Shown here in pieces: positions 40,337 through 50,283 of a stretch of DNA of 64,000 nt. The translations under genes were made by a program, and so were the position numbers. The notes under the pieces were generated by a model. It did no database searches. It saw nothing but the letters and a program-made list of their open reading frames with translations, and was not told where the DNA came from. Numbering within the stretch: position 1 is the first letter of the stretch; each line of letters begins with the position of its first letter. This stretch comes from an uncultured Lachnospiraceae bacterium (GTDB lineage Bacteria > Bacillota > Clostridia > Lachnospirales > Lachnospiraceae): contig CAMNTM010000008.1 of the NCBI GenBank assembly GCA_946558465.1, positions 1 through 64,000 of the forward strand, in the 5' to 3' direction.

Positions 40337-42271
40337 ATGAAGCATGGATTTGTGAAAACAGCGGCAGTTACCCCTGATATCCGGGTAGCGGATGTTGCTT
40401 ATAATACAGAACAGATCTGCAGACTGATAGATAAGACGGCAGAGGAGGGAGCAAAGGTAACAGTATTTCCTGAGCTGTGCGTCACAGGCTATACCTGCGG
40501 AGATTTATTTACACAGGAGCTTTTGCTTAAGAGAGCGAGAGAGGCTCTTCATATCATTGCGTCGCATACAGAGGGAAAGGACGGAATTATTTTTGCAGGG
40601 GCTCCTGTTGCAGTCGACGGGGAGCTGTACAATGTGGCAGCGGCGTTTGGCGGAGGAAAAATTCTGGGACTTACAACGAAAACATTTCTTCCAAATTACG
40701 GGGAGTTTTATGAGATGCGTCAGTTTCGTCCGGGACCGCCGCAGGCAAGGGAGATTTTTTTTGACGGGGAGAGAATCCCCTTTGGTCCGCAGCTTCTTTT
40801 TACAGCCCGCGAGATGGATTCTCTGATTATCTCTGCGGAAATCTGTGAGGATGTGTGGTCTCCTGTTCCGCCGAGTATTGAGGCAGTAAGAGAGGGCGCG
40901 GTGCTGATCGTGAATTGCTCTGCCAGCGATGAGACAGTTGGAAAGGCGGATTACCGCAGGAGTCTTATTGCCGGACAGTCTGCGCGTCTTATCTGCGGCT
41001 ATGTGTATGCGAATGCCGGAGAAGGGGAATCTACGACGGATCTTGTTTTCGGAGGGCATAATCTGATTGCAGAAAATGGTACGGTGCTGGCCTGTGCAAG
41101 ACGATTTGAAAATGGGGTTGTCTATTCGGAGATTGACATACAGAGGCTAAATGGAGAGCGGCGGAAAAATACGACCTTCCAGGCAGCTGACGAGCGAAGG
41201 CTTATAAGGATACCATTTTCAATAGGCTGGGAGGAAACAAAGCTTACACGGCAGTTTCCGGCGCTTCCGTTTGTACCGGATGAAACGGGAGAGCGTAACC
41301 GGCGGTGCGAAGAGATTTTGATGATACAGGCAATGGGGCTTAAGAAGCGCCTGATGCATACAGGAGCAGAAAGTGCGGTTGTAGGAATCTCAGGAGGCCT
41401 GGATTCTACGCTTGCGCTTCTGGTTACAGCAAAGGCTTTTGATATGCTGGGGTATGACAGAAGCGGGATTACAGCGGTAACGATGCCCTGCTTTGGAACT
41501 ACGGACAGAACTTACCGGAATGCGTGTAAAATGGGTAGAAAGCTTGGAGCGGAGCTGCGGGAGGTCCCGATTGGCGACTCGGTACTGTGCCATTTCAGAG
41601 ACATCGGACATTCGAAGGATAGGCAGGATGTAACCTTTGAAAACGCGCAGGCGAGAGAGCGTACCCAGGTATTGATGGATATTGCAAATCAGACAGGGGG
41701 ACTTGTGATAGGAACCGGTGACATGTCGGAGCTTGCACTAGGATGGGCAACCTATAACGGAGATCATATGTCTATGTATGGAGTCAACGCTTCGGTGCCT
41801 AAGACATTGGTAAAGCATCTTGTACACTATTATGCAGATACCTGTGAGGATAAGGAGCTGCGGGAGGTACTGTATGATGTCCTCGATACGCCGGTGAGTC
41901 CGGAGCTGCTTCCGCCGAAGGATGGAGTGATAGCCCAGAAGACGGAAGATCTGGTGGGACCTTATGAGCTTCATGACTTTTTTCTCTATTATATGCTGCG
42001 CTTCGGCTATGCGCCGGGAAAAATTTTCCGGCTGGCCAGGGAAACCTTTGCAGATGAATATAGTCCCGAAGTTATCTATAAATGGCTTCGGACATTTTAC
42101 CGGAGATTTTTCAGCCAGCAGTTTAAACGTTCCTGCCTTCCGGATGGACCAAAGGTAGGTACAGTAGCATTATCGCCGAGAGGAGACTGGAGGATGCCAA
42201 GTGACGCCAGCGTGACTATATGGATAGAAGAATTAGAGACGGCAGGAAAGGAATTGAAAAGACAGAATTAA
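40337..42271 (+). CDS. nadE: glutamine-dependent NAD+ synthetase
   Basis: N-terminal nitrilase domain (FPELCVTGYTCGDLF, AEICEDVW) plus synthetase (GISGGLDSTLALL, GTGDMSELALGWATYNGDHMSMY). Confidence 0.96.
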   Translation: MKHGFVKTAAVTPDIRVADVAYNTEQICRLIDKTAEEGAKVTVFPELCVTGYTCGDLFTQELLLKRAREALHIIASHTEGKDGIIFAGAPVAVDGELYNVAAAFGGGKILGLTTKTFLPNYGEFYEMRQFRPGPPQAREIFFDGERIPFGPQLLFTAREMDSLIISAEICEDVWSPVPPSIEAVREGAVLIVNCSASDETVGKADYRRSLIAGQSARLICGYVYANAGEGESTTDLVFGGHNLIAENGTVLACARRFENGVVYSEIDIQRLNGERRKNTTFQAADERRLIRIPFSIGWEETKLTRQFPALPFVPDETGERNRRCEEILMIQAMGLKKRLMHTGAESAVVGISGGLDSTLALLVTAKAFDMLGYDRSGITAVTMPCFGTTDRTYRNACKMGRKLGAELREVPIGDSVLCHFRDIGHSKDRQDVTFENAQARERTQVLMDIANQTGGLVIGTGDMSELALGWATYNGDHMSMYGVNASVPKTLVKHLVHYYADTCEDKELREVLYDVLDTPVSPELLPPKDGVIAQKTEDLVGPYELHDFFLYYMLRFGYAPGKIFRLARETFADEYSPEVIYKWLRTFYRRFFSQQFKRSCLPDGPKVGTVALSPRGDWRMPSDASVTIWIEELETAGKELKRQN

Positions 42272-42325
42272 GCTTGCACTTATGATGTTTAATGTTGTAT
42301 AATAAAAGTTATAGGAATAATAAGT

Positions 42326-43726
42326 TTGGTTGCAGCAAAGGAGGATATTTACATGGACACCCAATTTGTATGGCAGGAAGAGTACAATATCGGAGTAGAT
42401 ATTATTGATAAGGAGCATGAGAGGCTTTTTAAGATTATCAATAAGCTTTTTGCATTCAAAGAGGAGGATAAGAACAGCCAGTGGGCATGCCAGGAAGGGA
42501 TAAAATTCTTCAAGGGACATGCGATGAAGCATTTTGCAGATGAAGAAGCATATATGGAGTCGATTAATTATGAAGGACTTGAACAGCACAAGCATATACA
42601 TAAGGGATTTCGGGAAAATACACTTCCGGCATTAGAGCAGGAATTGGAGCAGACGGATTATGCTGCAGATACAGTGGAACATTTTTTAGGTGTGTGCGCC
42701 GGATTGCTGATTGGACATACTCTGACGGAGGATCTTTCGATTACGGGAAAGAGTGTGAGAAAATGGGAGAATATTCTGCCCAGTGAAGAGCTTGAGGCTA
42801 TGAAAAAGGTTATTGTTCAGCTTGTATTTGATATGTTTCATCTGGAATCGCAGATGATAAGCGATGTCTATAACGGAGAGAAATTCGGAAAAGGGGTATA
42901 TTACCGCCTGGTTTACGGGACAGAGCAGGATGAAAAAAGACAAGAGGTTATCATGGTCTTTGAGGAGAAGCTGCTGATAGGTACAGTTGGAAAGGTCATG
43001 GGGATCCAGACAAATAAGCTGGACAGTATGTTGATTCATGCTGCCAGATACACGGCACAGCAGTTTGTGAAGCGTGTTATGGAATGCTTTCCGGATATGG
43101 AAGGATATGAGCTGAAGGAAGAAAATCTTTTGACTTATGAACAGTTCCAAAAGGTATTTGAACGTGAGAGGATGCAGGTGAGCCTGTTATTCAGTACGGG
43201 CGAGGGATATTTTTCTTATTGTGCTATTGCGCCTCATTTACTCCAGGAGGGAGTAGGGACTCCGATTGAAACAGAAAATGCTATGACTGAAGTCGAGAAA
43301 TATCTTATGAAGAGGAAGACACAGGAAGCAGAGGAAGAGGAAAATCCGAAGCCGAAAGTACTTGTGGTTGATGATTCTATGACGATACGTCAGGGGATAA
43401 AACAGCTTCTGGAGGAAGATTATGAGGTTGCATTAGTTGAATCCGGAATTGCGGCTATCCGGGCCGTTACTTTAAACAGACCGGATTTGATTCTTCTGGA
43501 CTACGAGATGCCGGTCTGTGACGGAAGGCAGACATTAGCAATGCTCCGTTCCGAAAAGGAGTTTGAGAATCTTCCCGTTATCTTTCTGACAGGCAGAAGC
43601 GACCCGGAGAGTGTGAAAAAGGTAAGAGCGTTAAAGCCGGCCGGGTATTTATTAAAGTATTTAAAACCGGCGGAGATTAAGAAAAAAATAGATGATTTTT
43701 TTGAAAAGACAGAAGGCGGAATGTAA
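42326..43726 (+). CDS. bacteriohemerythrin domain - middle domain - response regulator receiver fusion
   Basis: N-term VDIIDKEHERLF..H..H..H..HF..E (hemerythrin); C-term VLVVDDSMTIRQGIKQLL, LILLDYEMPVCDG, VIFLTGR. Confidence 0.88.
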   Translation: MVAAKEDIYMDTQFVWQEEYNIGVDIIDKEHERLFKIINKLFAFKEEDKNSQWACQEGIKFFKGHAMKHFADEEAYMESINYEGLEQHKHIHKGFRENTLPALEQELEQTDYAADTVEHFLGVCAGLLIGHTLTEDLSITGKSVRKWENILPSEELEAMKKVIVQLVFDMFHLESQMISDVYNGEKFGKGVYYRLVYGTEQDEKRQEVIMVFEEKLLIGTVGKVMGIQTNKLDSMLIHAARYTAQQFVKRVMECFPDMEGYELKEENLLTYEQFQKVFERERMQVSLLFSTGEGYFSYCAIAPHLLQEGVGTPIETENAMTEVEKYLMKRKTQEAEEEENPKPKVLVVDDSMTIRQGIKQLLEEDYEVALVESGIAAIRAVTLNRPDLILLDYEMPVCDGRQTLAMLRSEKEFENLPVIFLTGRSDPESVKKVRALKPAGYLLKYLKPAEIKKKIDDFFEKTEGGM

Positions 43727-43751
43727 CACATTTTTAAGATTTACAAATAAA

Positions 43752-43793
43752 ACGCCCGCTGCACTATGAATATTTCATACGGCAGCGGGTTTT
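43752..43793. terminator. bidirectional terminator between convergent genes
   Basis: cccgctgc...gcagcggg stem with A/T flanks. Confidence 0.65.
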
Positions 43794-43820
43794 GTTTTAT
43801 ATTCAGAAACACGGTTCTGC

Positions 43821-44519
43821 TTATAACTTGATATTTTTAAATAAATCTCCAAGATTTGTTCCGATGCTTTCGGATTTTGGGATAACAACCCTTTCTTCCG
43901 GCTCTTCATGGACCTCCGCAAGAGCTTTCATGCTGAGACTGATCTTGCCATCCTTAACTCCGATAATTTTAACAGACACTTCTTCGCCGACATTCAATAC
44001 ATCCTTAGGAGCTTTTACACGCTTCTGACTGATCTGTGAAACGTGGACAAGACCTGACAGTCCGTTCTCCAGACGTACAAAGGCACCGTAATTCTGCAGG
44101 GTTTCCACAGTACCCTTCATAACGCTTCCAACCTTTACGCCTGCAATCTTTTCCTCCAGAGCTTTTCTTTCTTTTTCCTTCAGAATTTCCCGTGCGGAAA
44201 GTACAAGGCGGTTATTTGCCTGGTCTGCGTCAATGACCTGAACCTCGATGTCCTTAAGAAGATAGGTCTCCAAATCCTCGATGTAAGATAATGACAGCTT
44301 GGAAGCGGGGATAAATCCTCGTAAACCTTCAACCATAGCGATAGCACCGCCGTTTACAATCCCCTCAACCTTTACGGGAAGAACCGTTTTATTCTCCATG
44401 TAGGCTTTCACAACATTCCAGGGGTTTGCGTCGTCAAAATGCTCTTCCAGGTCCGCCATAGTTACTTCCTTTGGAGCATTTTCCATTGTAGTTTCTTGTT
44501 GTAATAATTCTTCACTCAT
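43821..44519 (-). CDS. S1 RNA-binding domain protein (RpsA-like)
   Basis: Two S1 repeats: VKVEGIVNGGAIAMVEGLRGFIPASKLS and VGSVMKGTVETLQNYGAFVRLENGLSGLVHVSQIS. Confidence 0.93.
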   Translation of the reverse strand: MSEELLQQETTMENAPKEVTMADLEEHFDDANPWNVVKAYMENKTVLPVKVEGIVNGGAIAMVEGLRGFIPASKLSLSYIEDLETYLLKDIEVQVIDADQANNRLVLSAREILKEKERKALEEKIAGVKVGSVMKGTVETLQNYGAFVRLENGLSGLVHVSQISQKRVKAPKDVLNVGEEVSVKIIGVKDGKISLSMKALAEVHEEPEERVVIPKSESIGTNLGDLFKNIKL

Positions 44520-44799
44520 AGTAATAATTCCCTTCCTATACCTGCGGTTTCCAGCTGATACCGCTGAAAAATGGTCGGCAGTCTGACAGCTGGTTCAGTA
44601 TTCATTGTATAAGTATAGCATAAAAATGCTGTCTGTACAAAGGAAAAAATCAGGTTTACATAATTTGTGAAATCTGACTGTGAAATTATATGAAATAAGG
44701 TTGACGAACTGAGAAAAAAATGGCAATCTTACTATAGAAAGCTGTCTGGCGGTGCTGCACGGCTGTCTGCGGAATGTGTATTGGAGGAGAGGTAGAAGT

Positions 44800-46446
44800 A
44801 TGGGAAAAAAAGCGAAAAAAGTGTATGTGGTAGGACATAAAAATCCGGATACAGATTCGATATGCTCAGCAATCGCATATGCGGCGCTGAAGCATAAAAT
44901 GACCGGTGATGAGTATGAGGCCAGAAGAGCAGGGCAGATTAATGAAGAGACAGCGTATGTGCTTCAGCGTTTTAAGACAGAGGCTCCGGCGCTTTTGTCA
45001 AATGTAAAGCTGCAGGTTAAGGATTTGGATATCCATAAAATCGAGGGGGTAGATCCGAGTGTGTCTATTAAAGATACGTGGGCAAAGATGAAGGAGCATC
45101 ATGTAAAGACAATACCGGTAGTTAAGGATGAAGAGCTGGCGGGGGTAATCTCAACCGGTGATATTGCAAAATCCTATATGGATGTACATGATAACCATAT
45201 TCTTGCTGAGGCTAAGACACAGTATAAAAATATTGTCAAGACGCTGGAAGGAAGGATGCTTGTAGGAAATGAGCATGGACAGTTTACAAAGGGCAAGGTT
45301 ACGATAGGCGCCTCGAACTCTCAGCTGATGGAAGAATTTATTGAAAAGGATGACCTTGTAATTGTGGGGAACCGCTATGAGGCGCTGGCATGTGCGGTAG
45401 ATATTGATGCGGGCTGTCTTGTAGTGTGTCATAATGCAGAGGTGCCGAAGGAGCTGTTAAAAAAGGCTGAGGAGCAGAGTATTGTTATTATACAGACTCC
45501 TTATGATACCTTTACGGCCGTACGGCTGATAAATCAAAGTATTCCGGTGAAATATTTCATGAGTAAGGGTCCCCTTACTACATTTCAGATGAGTGATTAT
45601 GTAGATGATATCAGAGAGCTTATGACGAAGAAAAAGTTTCGTGACTTCCCGATTCTGGACCGGCACGGAAGATTTAAAGGATTTATTTCCAGACGGCGTT
45701 TCATGAATTCCAGTAAAAAGAAGGTAATACTGGTGGATCATAATGAGAAGTCTCAGGCTGTAGACGGAATTGAGGAGGCAGATATTATAGAGATTATCGA
45801 CCATCACAGATTAGGAAATATCGAAACTATGGGGCCGGTTTTCTTTCGAAATCAGCCGGTCGGCTGTACAGCGACGATTGTATATCAGATGTATGAGGAA
45901 TCGAATGTCAAGATATCCTCCCGGATTGCGGGACTTCTGTGTTCTGCTATTATTTCAGACACCTTGTTGTTCCGTTCTCCTACATGCACGGCGTTAGATG
46001 AAAAGACAGCAAAGAAGCTGGCTAAAATTGCAGAAATTGATATGGAAGAGATGGCGCGCGAGATGTTTAATGCAGGCAGCAGTATGCGGGGAAAGAGCGC
46101 TGAAGAAATCTGTTTCCAGGATTTTAAACAGTTCACAGTGAATGACACTGTATTTGGAGTAGGGCAGATTAATTCCATGAACAAGGAGGAGCTTGAGGAG
46201 ATTCGAGAAACGCTTACGCCGCACCTTCCTAAAGTGCTGAAGGAAAATCATTTACAGATGATTTATTTTATGCTGACGGACATTCTGGAAGAGTCTACAG
46301 AGCTTATCTGCTGCGGGAACGGAGCGAGAGGTTATATTATCAGTGCGTTTGATATTCCGGAGGATACGGATAGAATTTATTTGAAAGGTGTCGTTTCACG
46401 TAAGAAGCAGCTGATACCTACATTGGTCGGGACATTACAGCAATAG
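44800..46446 (+). CDS. Mn-type inorganic pyrophosphatase with CBS/DRTGG regulatory insert
   Basis: VVGHKNPDTDSICSAIAYA, DHHRLGNIETMGPVFFRNQPVGCTATIV; CBS segment VSIKDTWAKMKEHHVKTIPVV; start 44800 with ggagg RBS. Confidence 0.92.
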   Translation: MGKKAKKVYVVGHKNPDTDSICSAIAYAALKHKMTGDEYEARRAGQINEETAYVLQRFKTEAPALLSNVKLQVKDLDIHKIEGVDPSVSIKDTWAKMKEHHVKTIPVVKDEELAGVISTGDIAKSYMDVHDNHILAEAKTQYKNIVKTLEGRMLVGNEHGQFTKGKVTIGASNSQLMEEFIEKDDLVIVGNRYEALACAVDIDAGCLVVCHNAEVPKELLKKAEEQSIVIIQTPYDTFTAVRLINQSIPVKYFMSKGPLTTFQMSDYVDDIRELMTKKKFRDFPILDRHGRFKGFISRRRFMNSSKKKVILVDHNEKSQAVDGIEEADIIEIIDHHRLGNIETMGPVFFRNQPVGCTATIVYQMYEESNVKISSRIAGLLCSAIISDTLLFRSPTCTALDEKTAKKLAKIAEIDMEEMAREMFNAGSSMRGKSAEEICFQDFKQFTVNDTVFGVGQINSMNKEELEEIRETLTPHLPKVLKENHLQMIYFMLTDILEESTELICCGNGARGYIISAFDIPEDTDRIYLKGVVSRKKQLIPTLVGTLQQ

Positions 46447-46519
46447 CAGCTGGTACGGTCAAACAGAGCAGATTTTAAAGATATGAGGAGTTTCAGGATA
46501 TGATAAGGAGCGGAAATAT

Positions 46520-47107
46520 ATGGAAGTTAGAAAGAAAAGAAGTATGAAAAAGCAAATATGGAAGCCGGGAAATATGCTGTATCCTCTGCCGGCGGTCCTG
46601 GTGAGTACAGCGGATACGAAAGGAAAAGACAATATTCTTACTATAGCGTGGACGGGGACGGTGTGTACAAATCCGGCTATGCTTTATATATCAGTGAGGC
46701 CGGAGCGTTATTCCTATCATATGCTGAGAGAAAGCGGAGAATTTGTTGTAAATCTTACTACAGAAAAGCTTAAGACTGCCGTGGACTGGTGCGGCGTCCG
46801 TTCCGGAAGAGATGTGGATAAGTGGAAGAAGATGAAGCTTACGAGAGGTAAGGCAAAGGAACTTATCTATGCGCCTGCCATTGAGGAAAGCCCGGTTAAT
46901 ATTGAGTGCCGTGTGACAGAGGTAAAGGAGCTGGGGTCACATCATATGTTTCTCGCCGAGGTACTGGCTGTCCAGGCGGCTGAGACATATATGCAGAAGA
47001 ACGGGAAATTTGAGCTGAACGCTGCGGGGCTTTTGGCATATTCTCACGGAGAATATTTTACACTTGGGAAATCTCACGGGAAATTTGGCTGGAGCGTGAA
47101 AAAATAA
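46520..47107 (+). CDS. flavin reductase family protein
   Basis: MLYPLPAVLVSTADTKGKDNILTIAWTGTVCTNPAMLYISVRPERYSYHML. Confidence 0.93.
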   Translation: MEVRKKRSMKKQIWKPGNMLYPLPAVLVSTADTKGKDNILTIAWTGTVCTNPAMLYISVRPERYSYHMLRESGEFVVNLTTEKLKTAVDWCGVRSGRDVDKWKKMKLTRGKAKELIYAPAIEESPVNIECRVTEVKELGSHHMFLAEVLAVQAAETYMQKNGKFELNAAGLLAYSHGEYFTLGKSHGKFGWSVKK

Positions 47108-47109
47108 TG

Positions 47110-47161
47110 AAAACTCCCTTAGACCCAAGGGCAGTCTGCCCCGGTAGTCTAAGGGAGTTTT
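47110..47161. terminator. bidirectional terminator
   Basis: aaactcccttagac (47111-47124)/gtctaagggagttt (47147-47160) between convergent genes. Confidence 0.8.
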
Positions 47162-47169
47162 TTAGAATG

Positions 47170-48594
47170 CTACAGTGGTTTTATCTGAAGGCGGTATATG
47201 CGCCTCAGAAGTATGGCAGAGAGCGTAAGAGAAGCAATCTCCGCAATCGGGAAGGACCACCATACCATGTGCAGTCCGAATAAAGCAGCTAATATATAGG
47301 CAGTCGGAAGCAGAACGACAAGCTGTCTTAAAACGGATGTAAGCAGACTGTAAACACCGTTTCCCAACGCCTGAAATACGCTTCCGGCAATGATGCAGAA
47401 GCCGGCAACCGGGAATGACAGACAGATAATTCTAAGAGCCGGTACACCGATGGAAAGCATATTATCCGAGGCGTCAAAAAGATTTTTCAATAAAAACTCT
47501 GCTCCGAACTGGAATATAAGAAATCCAACAATCATAATAGACACTGAGATAAAGATACTGAGCTTCATTGTGTCTATAATCCGTTTTTTCTTTCGGGCTC
47601 CGTAATTATATGCGATAATCGGGGTCATACCGTTGTTCAGTCCGAACACAGGCATAAAGATAAAGCTTTGAAGCTTAAAATATACTCCAAACACGGCTGC
47701 TGCAGTAGACGAGAACATAAGCAGAATTTTATTCATCCCGAATGTCATGACAGAGCCGATAGACTGCATGATGATGGATGGAAGTCCCACCTTATATATG
47801 GTAAGAATAGTTTTTTTGTCAGGATGAAAATGCTTAAGGCTTATGTTAATTTCTTTGTTTCGGGTCTGATTGAAATAAATAGAAAGAGATACGGCGACTG
47901 CCTGTCCGGTAATCGTAGCGATGGCAGCTCCGGCGACCTCAAGTCTGGGGAATCCAAACAGCCCGAAGATCATAATCGGGTCCAGAATGATGTTGATGAT
48001 GGCGCCGATTCCCTGAGTAATCATATTATAAATTGTCTTTCCCGTGGACTGCATCAGACGCTCAAAGGTAATCTGCAGAAAAATTCCGGCACAGAAGATG
48101 GTAATAATGGAAAGATATTCTGTTCCATAGGTAATGATGTGCGGATTATCTGTCTGAAGTGTGAAGAACAGGTGAGAGCCGAAGCCGCCTAGTACAGCAA
48201 ATAGGATGAAGCTCACAACAGCAAGGAACAATCCGTTTTTTGCAGCCTTATCTGCTCCTTCAAAATCCCTTTCACCAAGATTTCTCGACAGCAGTGCATT
48301 GATGCCGACTCCTGCACCTGACGAGATGGAAATCATCAGAGTCTGTATCGGAAACGCAAGTGAAACTGCGGTGAGTGCATCCTCGCTTAATTTTGCAACA
48401 AACATACTGTCTACAATATTGTAAAGAGCCTGCACAAGCATAGAGAGCATCATCGGCAGGGACATAGTAATAAGTAGTTTTGGGACAGGCATGATACCCA
48501 TCTTGTTTTCTTTTATTTCGGGCATTTCTGACATATTATACAACCTCCTTTTGGACATAGACGCTATTATAGCATGCTTATTTTTATATTGCAA
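47170..48594 (-). CDS. MATE family efflux transporter
   Basis: ~12 TM; MSLPMMLSMLVQALYNIVDSMFVAKLSEDALTAVSLAFPIQ. Confidence 0.95.
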   Translation of the reverse strand: MQYKNKHAIIASMSKRRLYNMSEMPEIKENKMGIMPVPKLLITMSLPMMLSMLVQALYNIVDSMFVAKLSEDALTAVSLAFPIQTLMISISSGAGVGINALLSRNLGERDFEGADKAAKNGLFLAVVSFILFAVLGGFGSHLFFTLQTDNPHIITYGTEYLSIITIFCAGIFLQITFERLMQSTGKTIYNMITQGIGAIINIILDPIMIFGLFGFPRLEVAGAAIATITGQAVAVSLSIYFNQTRNKEINISLKHFHPDKKTILTIYKVGLPSIIMQSIGSVMTFGMNKILLMFSSTAAAVFGVYFKLQSFIFMPVFGLNNGMTPIIAYNYGARKKKRIIDTMKLSIFISVSIMIVGFLIFQFGAEFLLKNLFDASDNMLSIGVPALRIICLSFPVAGFCIIAGSVFQALGNGVYSLLTSVLRQLVVLLPTAYILAALFGLHMVWWSFPIAEIASLTLSAILLRRIYRLQIKPL

Positions 48595-48729
48595 TAATGG
48601 AATTGGAAATGTAAAGAAATGCGGGCTGCATAAGTCTTCACAGACTGTAATGTTTCACATACGGAAATCAATTTCTACATATACATTAGAGAATATATTA
48701 GAAAAATAAAATCGAGGTGGAGTCGAAAC

Positions 48730-49479
48730 GTGAAAGGGCGAAGAAGGTGTCATGAAATAAAAATATTTTGTGCAGCTCTATTGTTTTTCTGCGCGTTATA
48801 CGGAGATAAGGAGAGATTTGATTCTGACAGCTTAAGAAAGGGCAAGGCAGATGTCTGTGAAACAGGAGTATTTGGAAAAGAGAAGCCAGAAGCAGAGCCT
48901 GCACAGTCAGGACAGATTACAGAGCGGCCGAAGCTTGCAGTCACTTTTGATGACGGGCCGAGCAGTATCTGTACCGGCCGTCTGCTTGACGGGCTGAAAG
49001 AGCGGAAGGTAAAGGCAACCTTCTTTTTGATTGGAGAATATGCCGAACAAAATCCAGAGCTGGTGAAACGGATTCATGAGGAGGGACATCTCATCGGCAA
49101 TCATACCTATCACCATGTAGATATTTCCCGTATGTCGGATGAGGAGGCGGCGGCAGAAATAAAAAAAACAGACGATGTAATCTATGCTCTTACAAATCAG
49201 CATGTCAAATATATAAGGCCTCCCTTTGGTGCGTGGCAGAAGGATCTGGAGCTTGAGATGGAGGTGCTTCCCGTGATGTGGTCGGTGGATCCTCTCGACT
49301 GGACAACAGAAAATGTAGATGAAATTGTAAATAAGGTAGTGACGGAAGTGAAGGAAGATGATATTATTCTTTTACATGACTGTTATGATTCATCTGTAGA
49401 TGCGGCGCTTCGGATTATAGATATTCTGATAAAGGAGGGCTATGAATTCGTAACAGTAGATGAGCTGATTCTGGATTGA
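48730..49479 (+). CDS. polysaccharide deacetylase (NodB-like)
   Basis: LAVTFDDGPS, HLIGNHTYHH, IRPPFGAW, ILLHDCY; GTG start. Confidence 0.94.
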   Translation: MKGRRRCHEIKIFCAALLFFCALYGDKERFDSDSLRKGKADVCETGVFGKEKPEAEPAQSGQITERPKLAVTFDDGPSSICTGRLLDGLKERKVKATFFLIGEYAEQNPELVKRIHEEGHLIGNHTYHHVDISRMSDEEAAAEIKKTDDVIYALTNQHVKYIRPPFGAWQKDLELEMEVLPVMWSVDPLDWTTENVDEIVNKVVTEVKEDDIILLHDCYDSSVDAALRIIDILIKEGYEFVTVDELILD

Positions 49480-49548
49480 TGCTTTTTGGGATGGGAACAT
49501 ATGTACCGGAAGGCTGTAAAATAGTATTCAATTGGAGATAAAAAGGGT

Positions 49549-50283
49549 ATGAATGAATTTTCAAGAACAGAACTTTTGATAGGAAGGGAAGGAGTTAAAA
49601 GGCTTAAGGAATCTACAGTGCTGGTGTTCGGTGCAGGCGGTGTGGGCTCCCACTGTATTGAGGCGCTGGCGAGAAGCGGTGTAGGAAGACTTATCCTGGT
49701 AGATCATGATACGGTGTCTCTTACGAATATTAACCGTCAGTCGATTGCTGTCCACAGTACGATAGGAAGATATAAAACCCAGGTTATGAAGGAAAGGATT
49801 GCGGATATATGTCCGGATATTAAGGTGGTCACATATGAAAGATTCGTGCTTTCTGACAATATAGACGATATTTTTACAGAAAAGCCAGATTATATTATAG
49901 ACGCGGTCGATACTGTGACAGCAAAGCTTGCAGTTATCCAGAAGGCAAAGGAATGCGGGATACCGATTATCAGCAGTATGGGTACGGGTAACAAGCTGCA
50001 CGGGGAGCTGTTTGAGATTGCAGATATCAGTGAGACTTCGGTATGTCCTTTATGCAGAGTTATGAGGAAGGAATTGAAGGTACGGGGAATCCGCAATGTG
50101 AAGGTGGCATACTCTAAAGAGAAGCCTTCCGGCGCCTTCCGGCAGGGGGCCGGTGAGGAGAGCCGTCTTAAGGAGGAGGGCAGAGACAGGCCCGTTCCGG
50201 GGAGTATTTCATTTGTGCCGCCGGCTGCCGGGCTTTTGATAGCCGGTGAAGCGGTGAGGGATCTGCTCCATGACTGCCGGTGA
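49549..50283 (+). CDS. tcdA: tRNA threonylcarbamoyladenosine dehydratase / ThiF family protein
   Basis: VLVFGAGGVGSHCIEALARSGVGRLILVDHDTVSLTNINRQ. Confidence 0.9.
   Translation: MNEFSRTELLIGREGVKRLKESTVLVFGAGGVGSHCIEALARSGVGRLILVDHDTVSLTNINRQSIAVHSTIGRYKTQVMKERIADICPDIKVVTYERFVLSDNIDDIFTEKPDYIIDAVDTVTAKLAVIQKAKECGIPIISSMGTGNKLHGELFEIADISETSVCPLCRVMRKELKVRGIRNVKVAYSKEKPSGAFRQGAGEESRLKEEGRDRPVPGSISFVPPAAGLLIAGEAVRDLLHDCR

Noticed and set aside
44800-46446. CBS-containing pyrophosphatase as a novel fusion
   Set aside because: Mn-type pyrophosphatases with CBS/DRTGG inserts are a known class in Clostridia.
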